Of a DNA stretch of 55,976 bases, positions 8,784 through 22,541 are shown one piece after another. This stretch comes from Myxococcales bacterium. GTDB taxonomy: Bacteria > Myxococcota_A > Polyangia > Polyangiales > Polyangiaceae. Location: NCBI GenBank assembly GCA_016212965.1, contig JACRDA010000318.1, forward strand, positions 1 through 55,976. Reading direction: 5' to 3'. The number at the start of each line of letters is the position of its first letter. Within the stretch, counting starts at the first letter, position 1. The notes beneath the pieces were generated by a model that saw only the letters and a list, made by a program, of their open reading frames with translations, did not search any database and was not told where the DNA came from. A program made the translations under genes and the position numbers.

Positions 8784-11033
8784 TCAGTCGTCCTTCTTCT
8801 TCTTCTCCTCCTTGTCCTTGTGCCCCTTGCCCTTGCTGCTCGGGGTGGACGTCGTCGCGCGCGGGGTCGTCGCCGGCGGCGGGGCCGTCGGCGCGGTGGT
8901 CGGAGGCGGGGGCGTCGTGGCCGGAGGAGGCGGCGTCGGCTCGGTCGTCGGTGGCGGCGGCGGCCTCGTGCCCGGCGCGGTGGGGCTCGGGCCGAAGGTG
9001 GTCGCGGGCGCGGGGGACACCCCGCCTGGGCCCGGGGGTCGCGTCGTCGGGGCCGGTGCGCCGGGGCTCGCGGGATCGGCCGCGCCGGTCGCGCCGCCGG
9101 CGGTCGGCCCCGGCTCGGTCGGCGTCGCGCCGGAGGCCTGCGCGCCGGGCGCCTGCGTCTCGCTAGCGCCGCTGCAGACGCTGTACCCGACGACGAGCGC
9201 GACGCCGAGCAGACCGCACCCGATCGCGATGAGGAGCATGCGCGTGCGGCTCTCCTTCTCGCGCCGCGCGGCCTCGAGCTGGGGTGCCTGCGCGAGCGCG
9301 GGATCGTCCGTGATGAAGGTACCGCCGGGGGCGACCTGGCCTCCCGTCGAGCCCGGCATCGTCTGGGCGTCGGCCACGCGCGTCGAGACCGGAGGAGGGC
9401 TCTCGGCGAGGGTGACCGGCGCCGCCGCGACTGCTTGGTTGGCTGGAGCGCCCACGAGCCCGAGCTGAGCCGCCATCGGACCGCTCACCCAGCGCATCGA
9501 GCTCGCGCCCTCCGCGGCCCCGGCCGCGGCGCTCGGGGGTGACGCCATCGAGGACGGATCGACGCTCGGCGACGACGCCAGCGCGTGCGGCGCGGCGCTC
9601 GGAGGCGCCGCCGCCCACTGCGCGACGGCGCGCGGCGGGGGCGACCCCAGCGACTGGGGACCGGCGCTCATGGGGATCGTGGACTTCGGCGCCGCCGCGG
9701 CGGCCGAGCCCGCGGCGCTGACGGCGACGGAGCGCGGCACCTGTGCGCGGGCGGCGAGGCCGGCGCCCGCCACCGACGCCAGCGTCGCGTCGCTCGGTGC
9801 GAGGCGCGCGCCGACCTCGGGCGCGAGCGCCGAGACCTGGGTCGGCGACGATAGCTGCGGCACGCTCGGCGGCGGGAACGCGGTGCTCTCGACCGCCGCC
9901 GACCACGGCGCGTCGCCGGGCGCGGTCGGCGCCACCGCCACCGCGACCGCGACCCCCACGGCCGGCGCGCGCGTGCCGGCCGTCGGCTCGTGCACCGCGC
10001 CCGCGGCAGCCAGCGCCGCCGCGCCATTCACGGCGCGCGCTCCGGCACGCCATGGCGGCGGCCCTGCGCCGGGGACGAACGACGGCACGGCGGCCGACCC
10101 GGCCTCCGGCTCCTCGTCGATCGTGTCGGGCCGATCGCCCGCGCGCAGGCGCGCCGCGGCGTACGGCGGCTCCGCGCCCGCTGCCACGGCGCGGAGATCT
10201 TGCTGCATCGTGCGCGCGTCCGGGTAGCGGTGCTCGCGCCCGAACGCGAGCGCGCGGTCGACGAGCAGGCACAGGTGCGGCTCGGCGCCCGGCAGCACCT
10301 GGGCGAGCGCGGGCGCCGGCACCGTGAGCATCTTGACCAGCATCTCGGCCTCGGTCTGCGCCAGGTGCACCGTGCGATCGGTGAGGAGGCGGAACATGAC
10401 CGCGCCCGTGGCGAAGACGTCGACGCGCGGGTCGATCTCGACGCCCTTGATCTGCTCGGGCGGCATGTACGGCACGGTGCCGAGAGTCGTGCCGAGCAGG
10501 GTCCGCGCCGCGGGGTTGTCGCGCAGCCGTGCGATGCCGAAGTCGAGCACCTTGAGCTGCCCGTCGCTGACCAGGAACAGGTTGTCGAGCTTGACGTCGC
10601 GATGGATGATGCCGACCGCGTGTGCGGCGCCGAGCACGTCGAGCAGCTCGTCGGTGAGGCGCAGCACCTCCGCGGGGGCCATGCGCCCCGTCCGCTTTTG
10701 GCGCTCGCCGAGGCTCTCGCCGACGAGCAGCTCCATGACCATGAACGGCAGGCCGTCCTCGGTCGTGTCCACGTCGCGCACCTCGACCGCGCCGCGGTGC
10801 CGGAAGGCGTTCACCGCGCGCGCCTCCTGCTCGAAGCGCGCGCGCAGCTCCGGGCTGCGGCTCACCTCGGGGTGGAGGATCTTGATGGCCTCGCGGCGCC
10901 CGATCTTGTGGACGGCCTCGTAGACCGCCGCCATCCCCCCGACGCCGAGCAGCCGCTCGAGCCGCCACTTGCCGCGGAGCGTCGTGCCGACGCGGCGGCG
11001 GAAGTGGTCTCGATCGAGCGCCTGCATGCTCAT
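8784..11033 (-). CDS. Membrane-anchored Ser/Thr protein kinase (Hanks type)
   Basis: 749 residues. The kinase domain occupies about 1-270 with all key motifs: Gly loop LGVGGMAAVYEA (29-40), Lys51 in AIKIL, HRDVKLDN (144-151), DFG (164-166) and activation segment GTVPYMPPEQ. It should therefore be active. An Ala/Pro/Ser-rich, presumably disordered region of about 300 residues follows, then one membrane helix (about 598-621, LLIAIGCGLLGVALVVGYSV). The segment beyond it is Pro/Thr/Gly rich and ends in a Lys/Asp cluster (KGKGHKDKEEKKKKDD). This is the standard myxobacterial PknB-like layout but without recognisable PASTA sensor domains. Divergent from the peptidase gene. Confidence 0.9.
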   Translation of the reverse strand: MSMQALDRDHFRRRVGTTLRGKWRLERLLGVGGMAAVYEAVHKIGRREAIKILHPEVSRSPELRARFEQEARAVNAFRHRGAVEVRDVDTTEDGLPFMVMELLVGESLGERQKRTGRMAPAEVLRLTDELLDVLGAAHAVGIIHRDVKLDNLFLVSDGQLKVLDFGIARLRDNPAARTLLGTTLGTVPYMPPEQIKGVEIDPRVDVFATGAVMFRLLTDRTVHLAQTEAEMLVKMLTVPAPALAQVLPGAEPHLCLLVDRALAFGREHRYPDARTMQQDLRAVAAGAEPPYAAARLRAGDRPDTIDEEPEAGSAAVPSFVPGAGPPPWRAGARAVNGAAALAAAGAVHEPTAGTRAPAVGVAVAVAVAPTAPGDAPWSAAVESTAFPPPSVPQLSSPTQVSALAPEVGARLAPSDATLASVAGAGLAARAQVPRSVAVSAAGSAAAAAPKSTIPMSAGPQSLGSPPPRAVAQWAAAPPSAAPHALASSPSVDPSSMASPPSAAAGAAEGASSMRWVSGPMAAQLGLVGAPANQAVAAAPVTLAESPPPVSTRVADAQTMPGSTGGQVAPGGTFITDDPALAQAPQLEAARREKESRTRMLLIAIGCGLLGVALVVGYSVCSGASETQAPGAQASGATPTEPGPTAGGATGAADPASPGAPAPTTRPPGPGGVSPAPATTFGPSPTAPGTRPPPPPTTEPTPPPPATTPPPPTTAPTAPPPATTPRATTSTPSSKGKGHKDKEEKKKKDD

Positions 11034-11191
11034 GGTCGTCGCGAATCCGCCGCGGGTCGCCCGGGGGGCGCTCGGCGCGAATCGAGAGTGTAGTCTACGC
11101 CGTCCTCGGGCGCTCTACCCTGTCGTCGCCGTGCCGTCGGTCGTGTCGCTCTGGTGCGGGCCGCGCCCGGCGGCTGCCCCGACGGCGCGAA

Positions 11192-11208
11192 CCGCGATAC
11201 CATCGCGG
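11192..11208 (+). promoter_or_regulatory. Small hairpin immediately upstream of the peptidase start
   Basis: CCGCGA, a 5-nt loop, then TCGCGG ends 4 bp before the ATG at 11213. The loop region (GATACCAT) also resembles a -10 element. The structure could occlude translation initiation or mark a near-leaderless promoter; neither is shown. No Shine-Dalgarno sequence is visible between the hairpin and the ATG. Confidence 0.3.
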
Positions 11209-11212
11209 ACCC

Positions 11213-12901
11213 ATGAGCTCCGTCCTTCGCCTGGGGGTACGCGTCACCGGTCTCGTCGCCTGCCTCGGTGCCGTCGCGGCCTGCTCGGGCGACGAGTCGA
11301 GCGAGGGGGCCGGCGGCAGCGGCGGCAGCGGCGGGGCGGCTCCGACGGGCGACCTCGTCGGCGACGTGCTGCGCTACGACTACGGCTTCGACCTCGCGAC
11401 GGGGCAGGCGACCTCCCGCCTCACGGTCGGCGTCGTCACGGGCGGCGACTGCTTCGTCGTGCCGAGCGACCTCGAGCCGGCGAGCGCGAGCTTCGGCGGC
11501 GCGCCCGCGGTGGTGACGCGCGACGCGCCGACCGGTGCGTTGCGCCTCTGCGGGGCTCCGGTCGCGGGGGGCGCCGAGCTCGTCATCGACACGGCCGAGC
11601 TCGTGCCCGAGGGGACCTTCCTCGGCCTCGACGTCGGTTTCTCGCGCCAGCCCGACCTTGCAGGCGGCACCTTCTCGTATCTGCTCAGCTGGGTCGGCGG
11701 TTGCGATCACTTCGGCCCCTGCGACGACGCTCCGGGCCGGCTCGCCGCCTTCGGCTTCGACGTCACCCACGCCCCCGGCACGACCGTGCTCTGTCCCGGC
11801 GTGCGCACCGCAGAGAGCGGCGCCACCCACTGCGAGCTCGACGGCGTGCTCGCGCCCACCTACTCGGCCTTCGCCCTCGCCGCCGATCCGGCCTGGGTCG
11901 CCGCGCCCTTCACGACCGGCGCGGGGGTCGCGGTCTCGTTCTACGAGGCGCCGGGCGGAGAGCTCGCGTCGAGCCTGTCCCCGGCCGACGTCGCAGCGTT
12001 CCTCGGCTGGATCACCTCCGTGCTCGGTCCCTTCCCCTACGGCAGCGAGCTCCGCGTCGCGGGGGGGCCCACGTCCTGGCTCGGCTTCGAGCACCCGTCG
12101 AACATCGTGCTCTACGAGTCGCTGCCGTCGCTCACGGGGCCCTATGCCGATCCGACCCGGCACGTCTTGATGCATGAGATCATCCACCAGTGGGCGGGTG
12201 ACCGCACGACCCTCGCGAGCGCCGCCGACTTCGTGTGGAAGGAGGCCACGGCCGAGTACCTCGCGTACGTCTACGAGGACGAGCACGGGCCCGCGGGCGA
12301 GGCGGACGCGACCCGCGCCTACTGGGACGCGGCGTCGCAGCAGTCGGCGCACTACCCGCGCCCCACCGACGATCCGCTGCCCGCGGTCGAGGACTTCTAC
12401 GGCGACGTGTACGGCCCCGGGCCGATGGTCCTCTACCAGCAGCTCGAGGCGCTCGTGGGGCGGCCTGCCGTCCTTGCGGGCATCGCCGACTTCCTCGCCG
12501 AGCCCGGCGCGCGCAGCGTCGAAGAGCTCCGCGCCGCTCTCGAGGCGGCCTCGGGCGCGGATCTCGGGCCCTACTTCGCGGCGTGGGTCTTCGGCAGCGG
12601 TGCGCCGGTGTGGCCGAGCTTCGTCATCGGCACCTCCGAGGTGGGGGGCGACGTGACGGTGACGCTCACGCAGGCGGGGCCCGTCGTCTTTCCGTGCGCC
12701 GTCGAGGTCGACGTGAGCGGCCTCGCGCAGACGGCGACCGCCGTCGTCGACTTCGGCACCGCGCCCTCGTCCCCGAGCGCCTCGGTGACGGTGACGCTCG
12801 GCGAGCCGCTCGTGACGAGCACCGTCGATCCGCGGCACCGCGTGATCGGCGCCGGCTCGGCCTTCGCGAAGGCCGCACCGATCCCGGTGTGGCGGCACTA
12901 G
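11213..12901 (+). CDS. M1-like zinc metallopeptidase lipoprotein
   Basis: 562 residues with lipoprotein signal ending GAVAAC and a Gly/Ser linker (GGSGGSGG). The C-terminal half has the gluzincin motif HEIIHQW (His321, His325) followed 18 residues later by the glutamate ligand (KEATAEY), exactly the M1 spacing HExxH-x18-E. The usual M1 exopeptidase motif GAMEN is not recognisable: the equivalent strand reads GFEHPSN, so classical aminopeptidase specificity is uncertain. The N-terminal beta domain resembles the M1 N-terminal saddle. Expected on the outer membrane or periplasmic face, degrading peptides. Ends 18 bp from a convergent gene. Confidence 0.8.
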   Translation: MSSVLRLGVRVTGLVACLGAVAACSGDESSEGAGGSGGSGGAAPTGDLVGDVLRYDYGFDLATGQATSRLTVGVVTGGDCFVVPSDLEPASASFGGAPAVVTRDAPTGALRLCGAPVAGGAELVIDTAELVPEGTFLGLDVGFSRQPDLAGGTFSYLLSWVGGCDHFGPCDDAPGRLAAFGFDVTHAPGTTVLCPGVRTAESGATHCELDGVLAPTYSAFALAADPAWVAAPFTTGAGVAVSFYEAPGGELASSLSPADVAAFLGWITSVLGPFPYGSELRVAGGPTSWLGFEHPSNIVLYESLPSLTGPYADPTRHVLMHEIIHQWAGDRTTLASAADFVWKEATAEYLAYVYEDEHGPAGEADATRAYWDAASQQSAHYPRPTDDPLPAVEDFYGDVYGPGPMVLYQQLEALVGRPAVLAGIADFLAEPGARSVEELRAALEAASGADLGPYFAAWVFGSGAPVWPSFVIGTSEVGGDVTVTLTQAGPVVFPCAVEVDVSGLAQTATAVVDFGTAPSSPSASVTVTLGEPLVTSTVDPRHRVIGAGSAFAKAAPIPVWRH

Positions 12902-12919
12902 TCCGAGGGCGCGGCGACC

Positions 12920-15900
12920 TCAGTTGATCGTGCAGAAGATCTTGCTGTCGGCCGCGTCCTTGTTGTTGCCGTCCTGGCACTCGGCGATGGCGTCGAGCGG
13001 GTCGACGATCGCGTAGACGAGGATGTCGAGGTTGAGCGGGAAGTTCGGCAGGCTCATCGTGTAGGTCGTGCTGGCGCCGGGGGCGAGCGGTCCCGGGACG
13101 ACGTGGTCGCCGAGCGGCGTCCCGCCCTGGTTGGGGTCGCCCGCGTAGTAGCGCACGAGGATGTCGCTCGCGGGCGCCGAGCCGTCGTTGAACACGGTCG
13201 TGTCGACGGTCGGGGTCGGGCACCCGCCCGCGTTGCCGAGGCCGAGCGCGACGCGCAGATCCGGCTCCTGCACGCCGGGGTCGACCGGCAGGGTGAGCTC
13301 GTTGTTCGTCTCGTCGCACTCGCGCTCCTGGCCCGCCTCGTCGACCACGACGCGCACGCTGTCCGGCAGCGTGCCGGGCGTGTTGTCGAGCGCGCTGTAG
13401 CTCACCGAGACGAGGACCGAGCCGCCCGGCTCGAGGCTCTGCTGCAGCGTGAAGCCGAGGGGCGTCTGGACGGCGTCGGCGTAGAGCGGCTCGACGAGCG
13501 CCGGGCTCGACCACGAGCCGTAAAACGAGAGCACGACGCCCGGGCCGATGCGCAGGTCCCCGAGGTTGCGGACCTCGACCGTGATCGACAGGTTGGTCGA
13601 GAGCTGGCCGCACACCGCGTCGGGCGACGAGAGCTGCACCCCGCCGACCGCGAGATCGGGCGCCACGTCGAAGCTGCGCGGGTTCGAGCGGTAGAGGTCG
13701 TAGCTGCGGCCGTTGTAGCTCTTCCAGCTCTCGGGCTCGTGCAGGGGTACGGCCCCGCTCTCGGTGACGTTGGTCACGTGGTAGGCGTGCTGGTTCCAGA
13801 TGCGGCGCGCCGCGACCCAGGTGTCGCTCGCGTCGCCCCACACGGCGATGCCGTTCGGGAAGTTGTTGCCGACCGAGCAGGCGTTGGCGTCGTTGTTCGA
13901 CGGGAAGACGATCTCGGCGTTGCCGTCGTTGTCGACGTCCGCGATCGCGGGGTTCTCGATGCGCGTGCGGCTCGGCGACGGATGCTTGAAGAGCACGGTG
14001 CCGTCGCGGCCGTCGTAGATGCGGAAGAAGCACTCGTCGTTGTAGACGACCTCGGCCGCGCCATCGCCGTTGAAGTCGAAGACGCTCGACGAGGTCACGC
14101 GGCTCGAGTCGTCCTCGGTCGTGCGCCGCCAGCCGTTGTGGAGGCAGGTGCAGGCGCCGAGGGTCGTGTTGCAGACGGCGCCCGCCGCGCACTCGACGTC
14201 GCTCGTGCAGGCGCCGCCGGGGGTGCGCGCCGGGTTGGCCGGCGGCGGCGGGCTGCCGTCGACGATGGCGCTCGGCCACGCGGGACAGGCGGCCGCGGGG
14301 TCCTGCAAATCGATGTGCAGGTACGCGCTGCCGAACGCGGTCCCGATCTCGGGGAAACCGTCGCCGTCGAAGTCGTCGACGTTGGGCGCGCCGCCGTTCA
14401 GGCCCGCCCCGAGGTCGAGCGAGCGCCGGAGCGTGCCGGTCTCGCCGGCGAGCACGTAGAGGAAGCCGTTCGAGACCACCACCACCTCGGCCTTGCCGTC
14501 GAGCGGGTTCGCGGGGCTCGGGGCGACGGTCTCGTCCGCGCCGAGCACGTCCGCCACGGCGCAGAAGCCGTCGCGCCGGGTGCTGGGGAGCGCGACGGCT
14601 CCGTTCACGGTCTGGCCGTCCCACACGACCGTGAGCCGACCCATGCAGAAGTCGTCGCTCGCCCCGACGGCGCAGTCGGCGCGCTGGGTGACGCCGGGCG
14701 GAGGGACCGGCAGCGCGTACGCCGTCGTGCCCGCGACGATCTCGAGGCGCGCGTCGCCCGCGACGTTGGCCACGCACGGCACGGGCCCCTGGCCGTTCAG
14801 CCCGGCCGGCAGCGCGCCGCCCGCGAAGCGGTCGAGCACGACGAGGTTGCCGTTTGCGTCGTCGGCGAGCGTGAAGACGTTGTTGCCGACGACGATCTCG
14901 GCGTAGCCCTGCCCGTCGATGTTGGCGATGGTGGGCGCCGGGTTGACGTACCCCGCGGCCCACTGCGTGGGCGCGCTGCGCGTGATGGGCACGCCGCGGT
15001 GGTCGAGGATGAGGAGCGCGTCGGCCTCGTTCGGCACGACGATCTCGGGCACCCCGTCGCCGTCGAGGTCGGCGACGGCGACCGCCGCGGTCGAGTTGCC
15101 CTCGGCCGTCGCGCACGCGCAGGCCAGGTTGAGCGGGTCCCCCTCGTGCCACACCGTGTTGCCGCACTGGGCCCAGAAGTCCCCGCCCTTGGCGGGGCCG
15201 CCGCCGTGGATGGCGCGCACGATGCCGTTCGTGCTGATGTCGGTGCCGCAGTACGTCATGAAGACGATCTCGGGGAAGTCGAGCTCGTTGATGAGCCCGT
15301 CGCCGTTGTCGTCGTCGAGGTTCGCCACGATGGGCGTCGCGCACGCCTGCGAGGACGACGCGAACGGCGAGGCGCTGGCGAGGTTCGCCGGCGAGCCCTG
15401 TCCGGTCCCGCCCCACTGGATCTCGTTGACCGGCAGCACGCTCGAGAAGGGAACCGGGGGCAGCGTGCAGGTCGGCGCTTTGCCCGTGCCCGTGCACTCG
15501 CCCGCCTCGCACGCCGTGAAAGCCGGGCAGTCCCAGTCGTCCTCGCAGGTGCAGCGGGCGACGCCGCCGCCGACGTCCTGGCACTCCGTCGCGAAGTAGC
15601 TCGTGCTGCCGCACGTGACCTTCACCGGGTCGGAGCCGCCGTTCGGCGCGCACTCGTGCAACTCCTGACCGACGCAGTGGCGCGCCTCGGGCTGGCACAC
15701 GTCCGCGGCGCAGAGGCCGCCCGGGCCGCAGAACTCGGCCGGCGCGCACTCGACGTCGCTGCCGCAGCTGATGTCCACGCAGATGGCGCCGCCGCCGGGC
15801 GTCGGCTGGCACACCTCGGTCGGTCCGCAGGCCAGATCCGCGCAGGTGTTGTCGACGCAGGTCCCGACGCCGCCGACCGGCTCGCAGTGCTGGTCGGCCG

Positions 15901-16123
15901 GACAGCCGACGCCGACGCACACGTCCGTGCCACCGCCCGTGCCGCCGGCGCCGCCGCCGCCCTGCGTGATGACGGCACCGCCGCCGCCGGTGCCGCCGCT
16001 GCCGCCGTTCGGGATCGCCGCCCCGCTGCCCCCCGTGCCCACGGCCGTCTCGTCGCCGGCACCACAGGCCGCGCCCCCGAGCGCGAACATCACCGTGCCC
16101 ACACGCCACGCGGTCCCCTGCAT
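12920..16123 (-). CDS. FG-GAP/VCBS-repeat surface lipoprotein with CARDB domains
   Basis: 1067 residues. The ATG at 16123 has a good Shine-Dalgarno (GGAGGAG) and leads into a lipobox signal (FALGGAAC), then a Gly-rich linker (GGSGGTGGGG) and Cys-rich modules (about 60-230). The central region has FG-GAP/integrin-alpha-like repeats with calcium-loop motifs DLDGDGVPEIV, DFDGDGFPEIG, DFNGDGAAEVV and DVDNDGNAEIV. Two CARDB-like Ig domains follow (PDLAVGGVQL and PDLRVALGLG starts), each with the DE(A)xxxx...C(D)ETNN or AECQDGNN ending. A calcium-stabilised adhesin or surface display role is likely. Such proteins are common in myxobacteria. Confidence 0.85.
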   Translation of the reverse strand: MQGTAWRVGTVMFALGGAACGAGDETAVGTGGSGAAIPNGGSGGTGGGGAVITQGGGGAGGTGGGTDVCVGVGCPADQHCEPVGGVGTCVDNTCADLACGPTEVCQPTPGGGAICVDISCGSDVECAPAEFCGPGGLCAADVCQPEARHCVGQELHECAPNGGSDPVKVTCGSTSYFATECQDVGGGVARCTCEDDWDCPAFTACEAGECTGTGKAPTCTLPPVPFSSVLPVNEIQWGGTGQGSPANLASASPFASSSQACATPIVANLDDDNGDGLINELDFPEIVFMTYCGTDISTNGIVRAIHGGGPAKGGDFWAQCGNTVWHEGDPLNLACACATAEGNSTAAVAVADLDGDGVPEIVVPNEADALLILDHRGVPITRSAPTQWAAGYVNPAPTIANIDGQGYAEIVVGNNVFTLADDANGNLVVLDRFAGGALPAGLNGQGPVPCVANVAGDARLEIVAGTTAYALPVPPPGVTQRADCAVGASDDFCMGRLTVVWDGQTVNGAVALPSTRRDGFCAVADVLGADETVAPSPANPLDGKAEVVVVSNGFLYVLAGETGTLRRSLDLGAGLNGGAPNVDDFDGDGFPEIGTAFGSAYLHIDLQDPAAACPAWPSAIVDGSPPPPANPARTPGGACTSDVECAAGAVCNTTLGACTCLHNGWRRTTEDDSSRVTSSSVFDFNGDGAAEVVYNDECFFRIYDGRDGTVLFKHPSPSRTRIENPAIADVDNDGNAEIVFPSNNDANACSVGNNFPNGIAVWGDASDTWVAARRIWNQHAYHVTNVTESGAVPLHEPESWKSYNGRSYDLYRSNPRSFDVAPDLAVGGVQLSSPDAVCGQLSTNLSITVEVRNLGDLRIGPGVVLSFYGSWSSPALVEPLYADAVQTPLGFTLQQSLEPGGSVLVSVSYSALDNTPGTLPDSVRVVVDEAGQERECDETNNELTLPVDPGVQEPDLRVALGLGNAGGCPTPTVDTTVFNDGSAPASDILVRYYAGDPNQGGTPLGDHVVPGPLAPGASTTYTMSLPNFPLNLDILVYAIVDPLDAIAECQDGNNKDAADSKIFCTIN

Positions 16124-16253
16124 GGTCTCCTCCAAGCGCGCGGCCCCACCGCGCCAAGAAGAGCACTCTATCGGAGGTCCGACGAGACGCAAGCGGGCCG
16201 AGCGGCGCCGTCCGACTCGCGGCCGGGCGCTCCGGTCGCCGCCGCTGTTCGCC

Positions 16254-20019
<3,766 letters not shown>

Positions 20020-20183
20020 GACCACTCCGCTCTCTTCCGGCCGGCCCGCTGCGTACGCGGGCTCGACCATCCGGAACGCCGGTTCCGGTCCGTGCGCACC
20101 GCTCCCGAGGTCCGCCACGCAGTGACACCGCTCGACACGCCGGTCAAGCGGGTTGCGCGGCGCGCCGGGAGGCGTGCGCCCGG

Positions 20184-20288
20184 TGCGCGCTCACCCTCGG
20201 CGGCGACACCGCCTGCGCGACCGAGGACGACGCCTTCAACGCCGCGTCGGCGGCGTACGGCAGCTGCGCGGCGCTCGCGGGCCCCTGA
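20184..20288 (+). pseudogene. Possible remnant of a Cys-containing protein C-terminus
   Basis: One forward frame ending at TGA 20286-20288 reads like a real protein tail: CALTLGGDTACATEDDAFNA followed by ASAAYGSCAALAGP, with evenly spaced Cys as in small myxobacterial secreted proteins. No credible start, signal peptide or longer domain lies upstream in frame; the preceding codons are Arg/Ala filler. It could be a decayed gene end or chance. If real, it would make the 20289-20497 gap another convergent one. Confidence 0.3.
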
Positions 20289-20425
20289 GCACCGGCGCCC
20301 CTGCGTGTCCCGGCGACCCGCTGCGGCACGAGGCGACCCGCGGACCGGGTGTCGCGGGCACTGCGGTCACCGCGACACCGCTGTCAGGGGTCCGGAAAAG
20401 AAGTTGCCGGTCGCCGGTCCACCGG

Positions 20426-20460
20426 GGCTCCAGGTTCCGGACTCCGGGCTGGGGTTTCGG
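20426..20460. repeat. Degenerate heptameric array E
   Basis: Five 7-bp units in phase: GGCTCCA, GGTTCCG, GACTCCG, GGCTGGG, GTTTCGG, followed shortly by CCCGAAGCC, which is an inverted partner. The unit matches array C1 at 44961 (GGCTCCA), so this is probably a decayed member of the same family. It lies in the 478-bp gap 20020-20497, which otherwise holds only the possible gene remnant. Confidence 0.5.
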
Positions 20461-20476
20461 GATCGAGCCCGAAGCC
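20453..20476 (-). terminator. Hairpin downstream of the sigma-factor gene
   Basis: A 9-bp stem (GGTTTCGGG pairing with CCCGAAGCC, one G-T wobble) with a 6-nt loop lies about 20 bp past the sigma-factor stop. There is no clear U-tract, so it may act as a Rho-assisted or RNA-stabilising 3' end. It is formed from the edge of repeat array E. Confidence 0.4.
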
Positions 20477-20497
20477 TGTCGCCGCAGCGAACGCGAA

Positions 20498-21916
<1,419 letters not shown>

Positions 21917-22541
21917 GGTCGTCTCCTCGAGCGTGGGGGTGCTGGCGGGTGCTGCCCGGTGGCCTCCCGCGCCGCGGCCGGCAGCGGTGCTGCGGGTCGT
22001 CGACGAGGGGGGCGGAGCCGGGCGCGCGGGCTTGCGGCTGCCGTTGGCCCGTGCGGCCGGGGCCGAGCGCACGCGGCGCGGGCTCTGCCGGAGGGTCGAG
22101 GCGGCGGACGGAAGGCTCATGAGGTCTTTGCGGTGCGTGGCCGTGGCCCGGATTGCGAGGGCGGGAACGGGCCCCGGTGCCGCGCGTCGCGCGTCGGGGC
22201 AGGTCGAGGGACGGGGCTCAACGGACCAGGGGGTCGGTTGATTCCGGGAGGACGGCGGAACGCAGATTTTCTTGCTGAGGGTTCGATCTCGGTGGAGCAC
22301 GCTCCGTGCCAGCTGGATTGCGCTGTCAGGACGTGCCATAGAACATGGGGTCGATTTGCTGGCTCGCAAGAGCGGTGCCAGGCAATAGTCGTTTGTGGTC
22401 CTTGGACCTGGCGTAGGTCTCGGTTCTAACTACGCGCGACGAGGGCCAAAGCTTTCGGGAGCCGCGGCGCGGCGGTCGCCCGGGGCGTCGCGTTCGTGCC
22501 GGCACGCCCGGCGTGGGCGCCGGAGCGCGCGGGCCGAGCCC
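21917..22541. other. Long untranslated interval upstream of the sigma factor
   Basis: This 625-bp stretch has no convincing gene. Its left 450 bp stays open in the sigma-factor frame but has Arg/Pro/Ala-rich, non-protein-like content. The part around 22260-22440 is noticeably less GC-rich and contains three TGGCAC motifs on the minus strand (22380, 22338, 22311), one forming a sigma-54-type promoter. The right end is the region after pheS; pheT is not here. Confidence 0.6.
22366..22380 (-). promoter_or_regulatory. Candidate sigma-54 (-24/-12) promoter of the sigma-factor gene
   Basis: On the minus strand TGGCAC-N5-TTGC matches the sigma-54 consensus TGGCACG-N4-TTGC with correct GG-to-GC spacing. 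A weaker second copy, TGGCACGGAGCGTGC, begins at 22311. Transcription from the first would start near 22354, giving a leader of about 440 nt before the ATG at 21916. A sigma-54 activator gene lies 7 kb away (29244-31166), but a regulatory link is speculative. Confidence 0.45.

Noticed and set aside
21917..22369. N-terminal extension of the sigma factor
   Set aside because: The frame is open, but the content is low-quality Arg/Pro/Ser sequence. The ATG at 21916 has a proper Shine-Dalgarno, whereas upstream starts (22120, 22369) do not.
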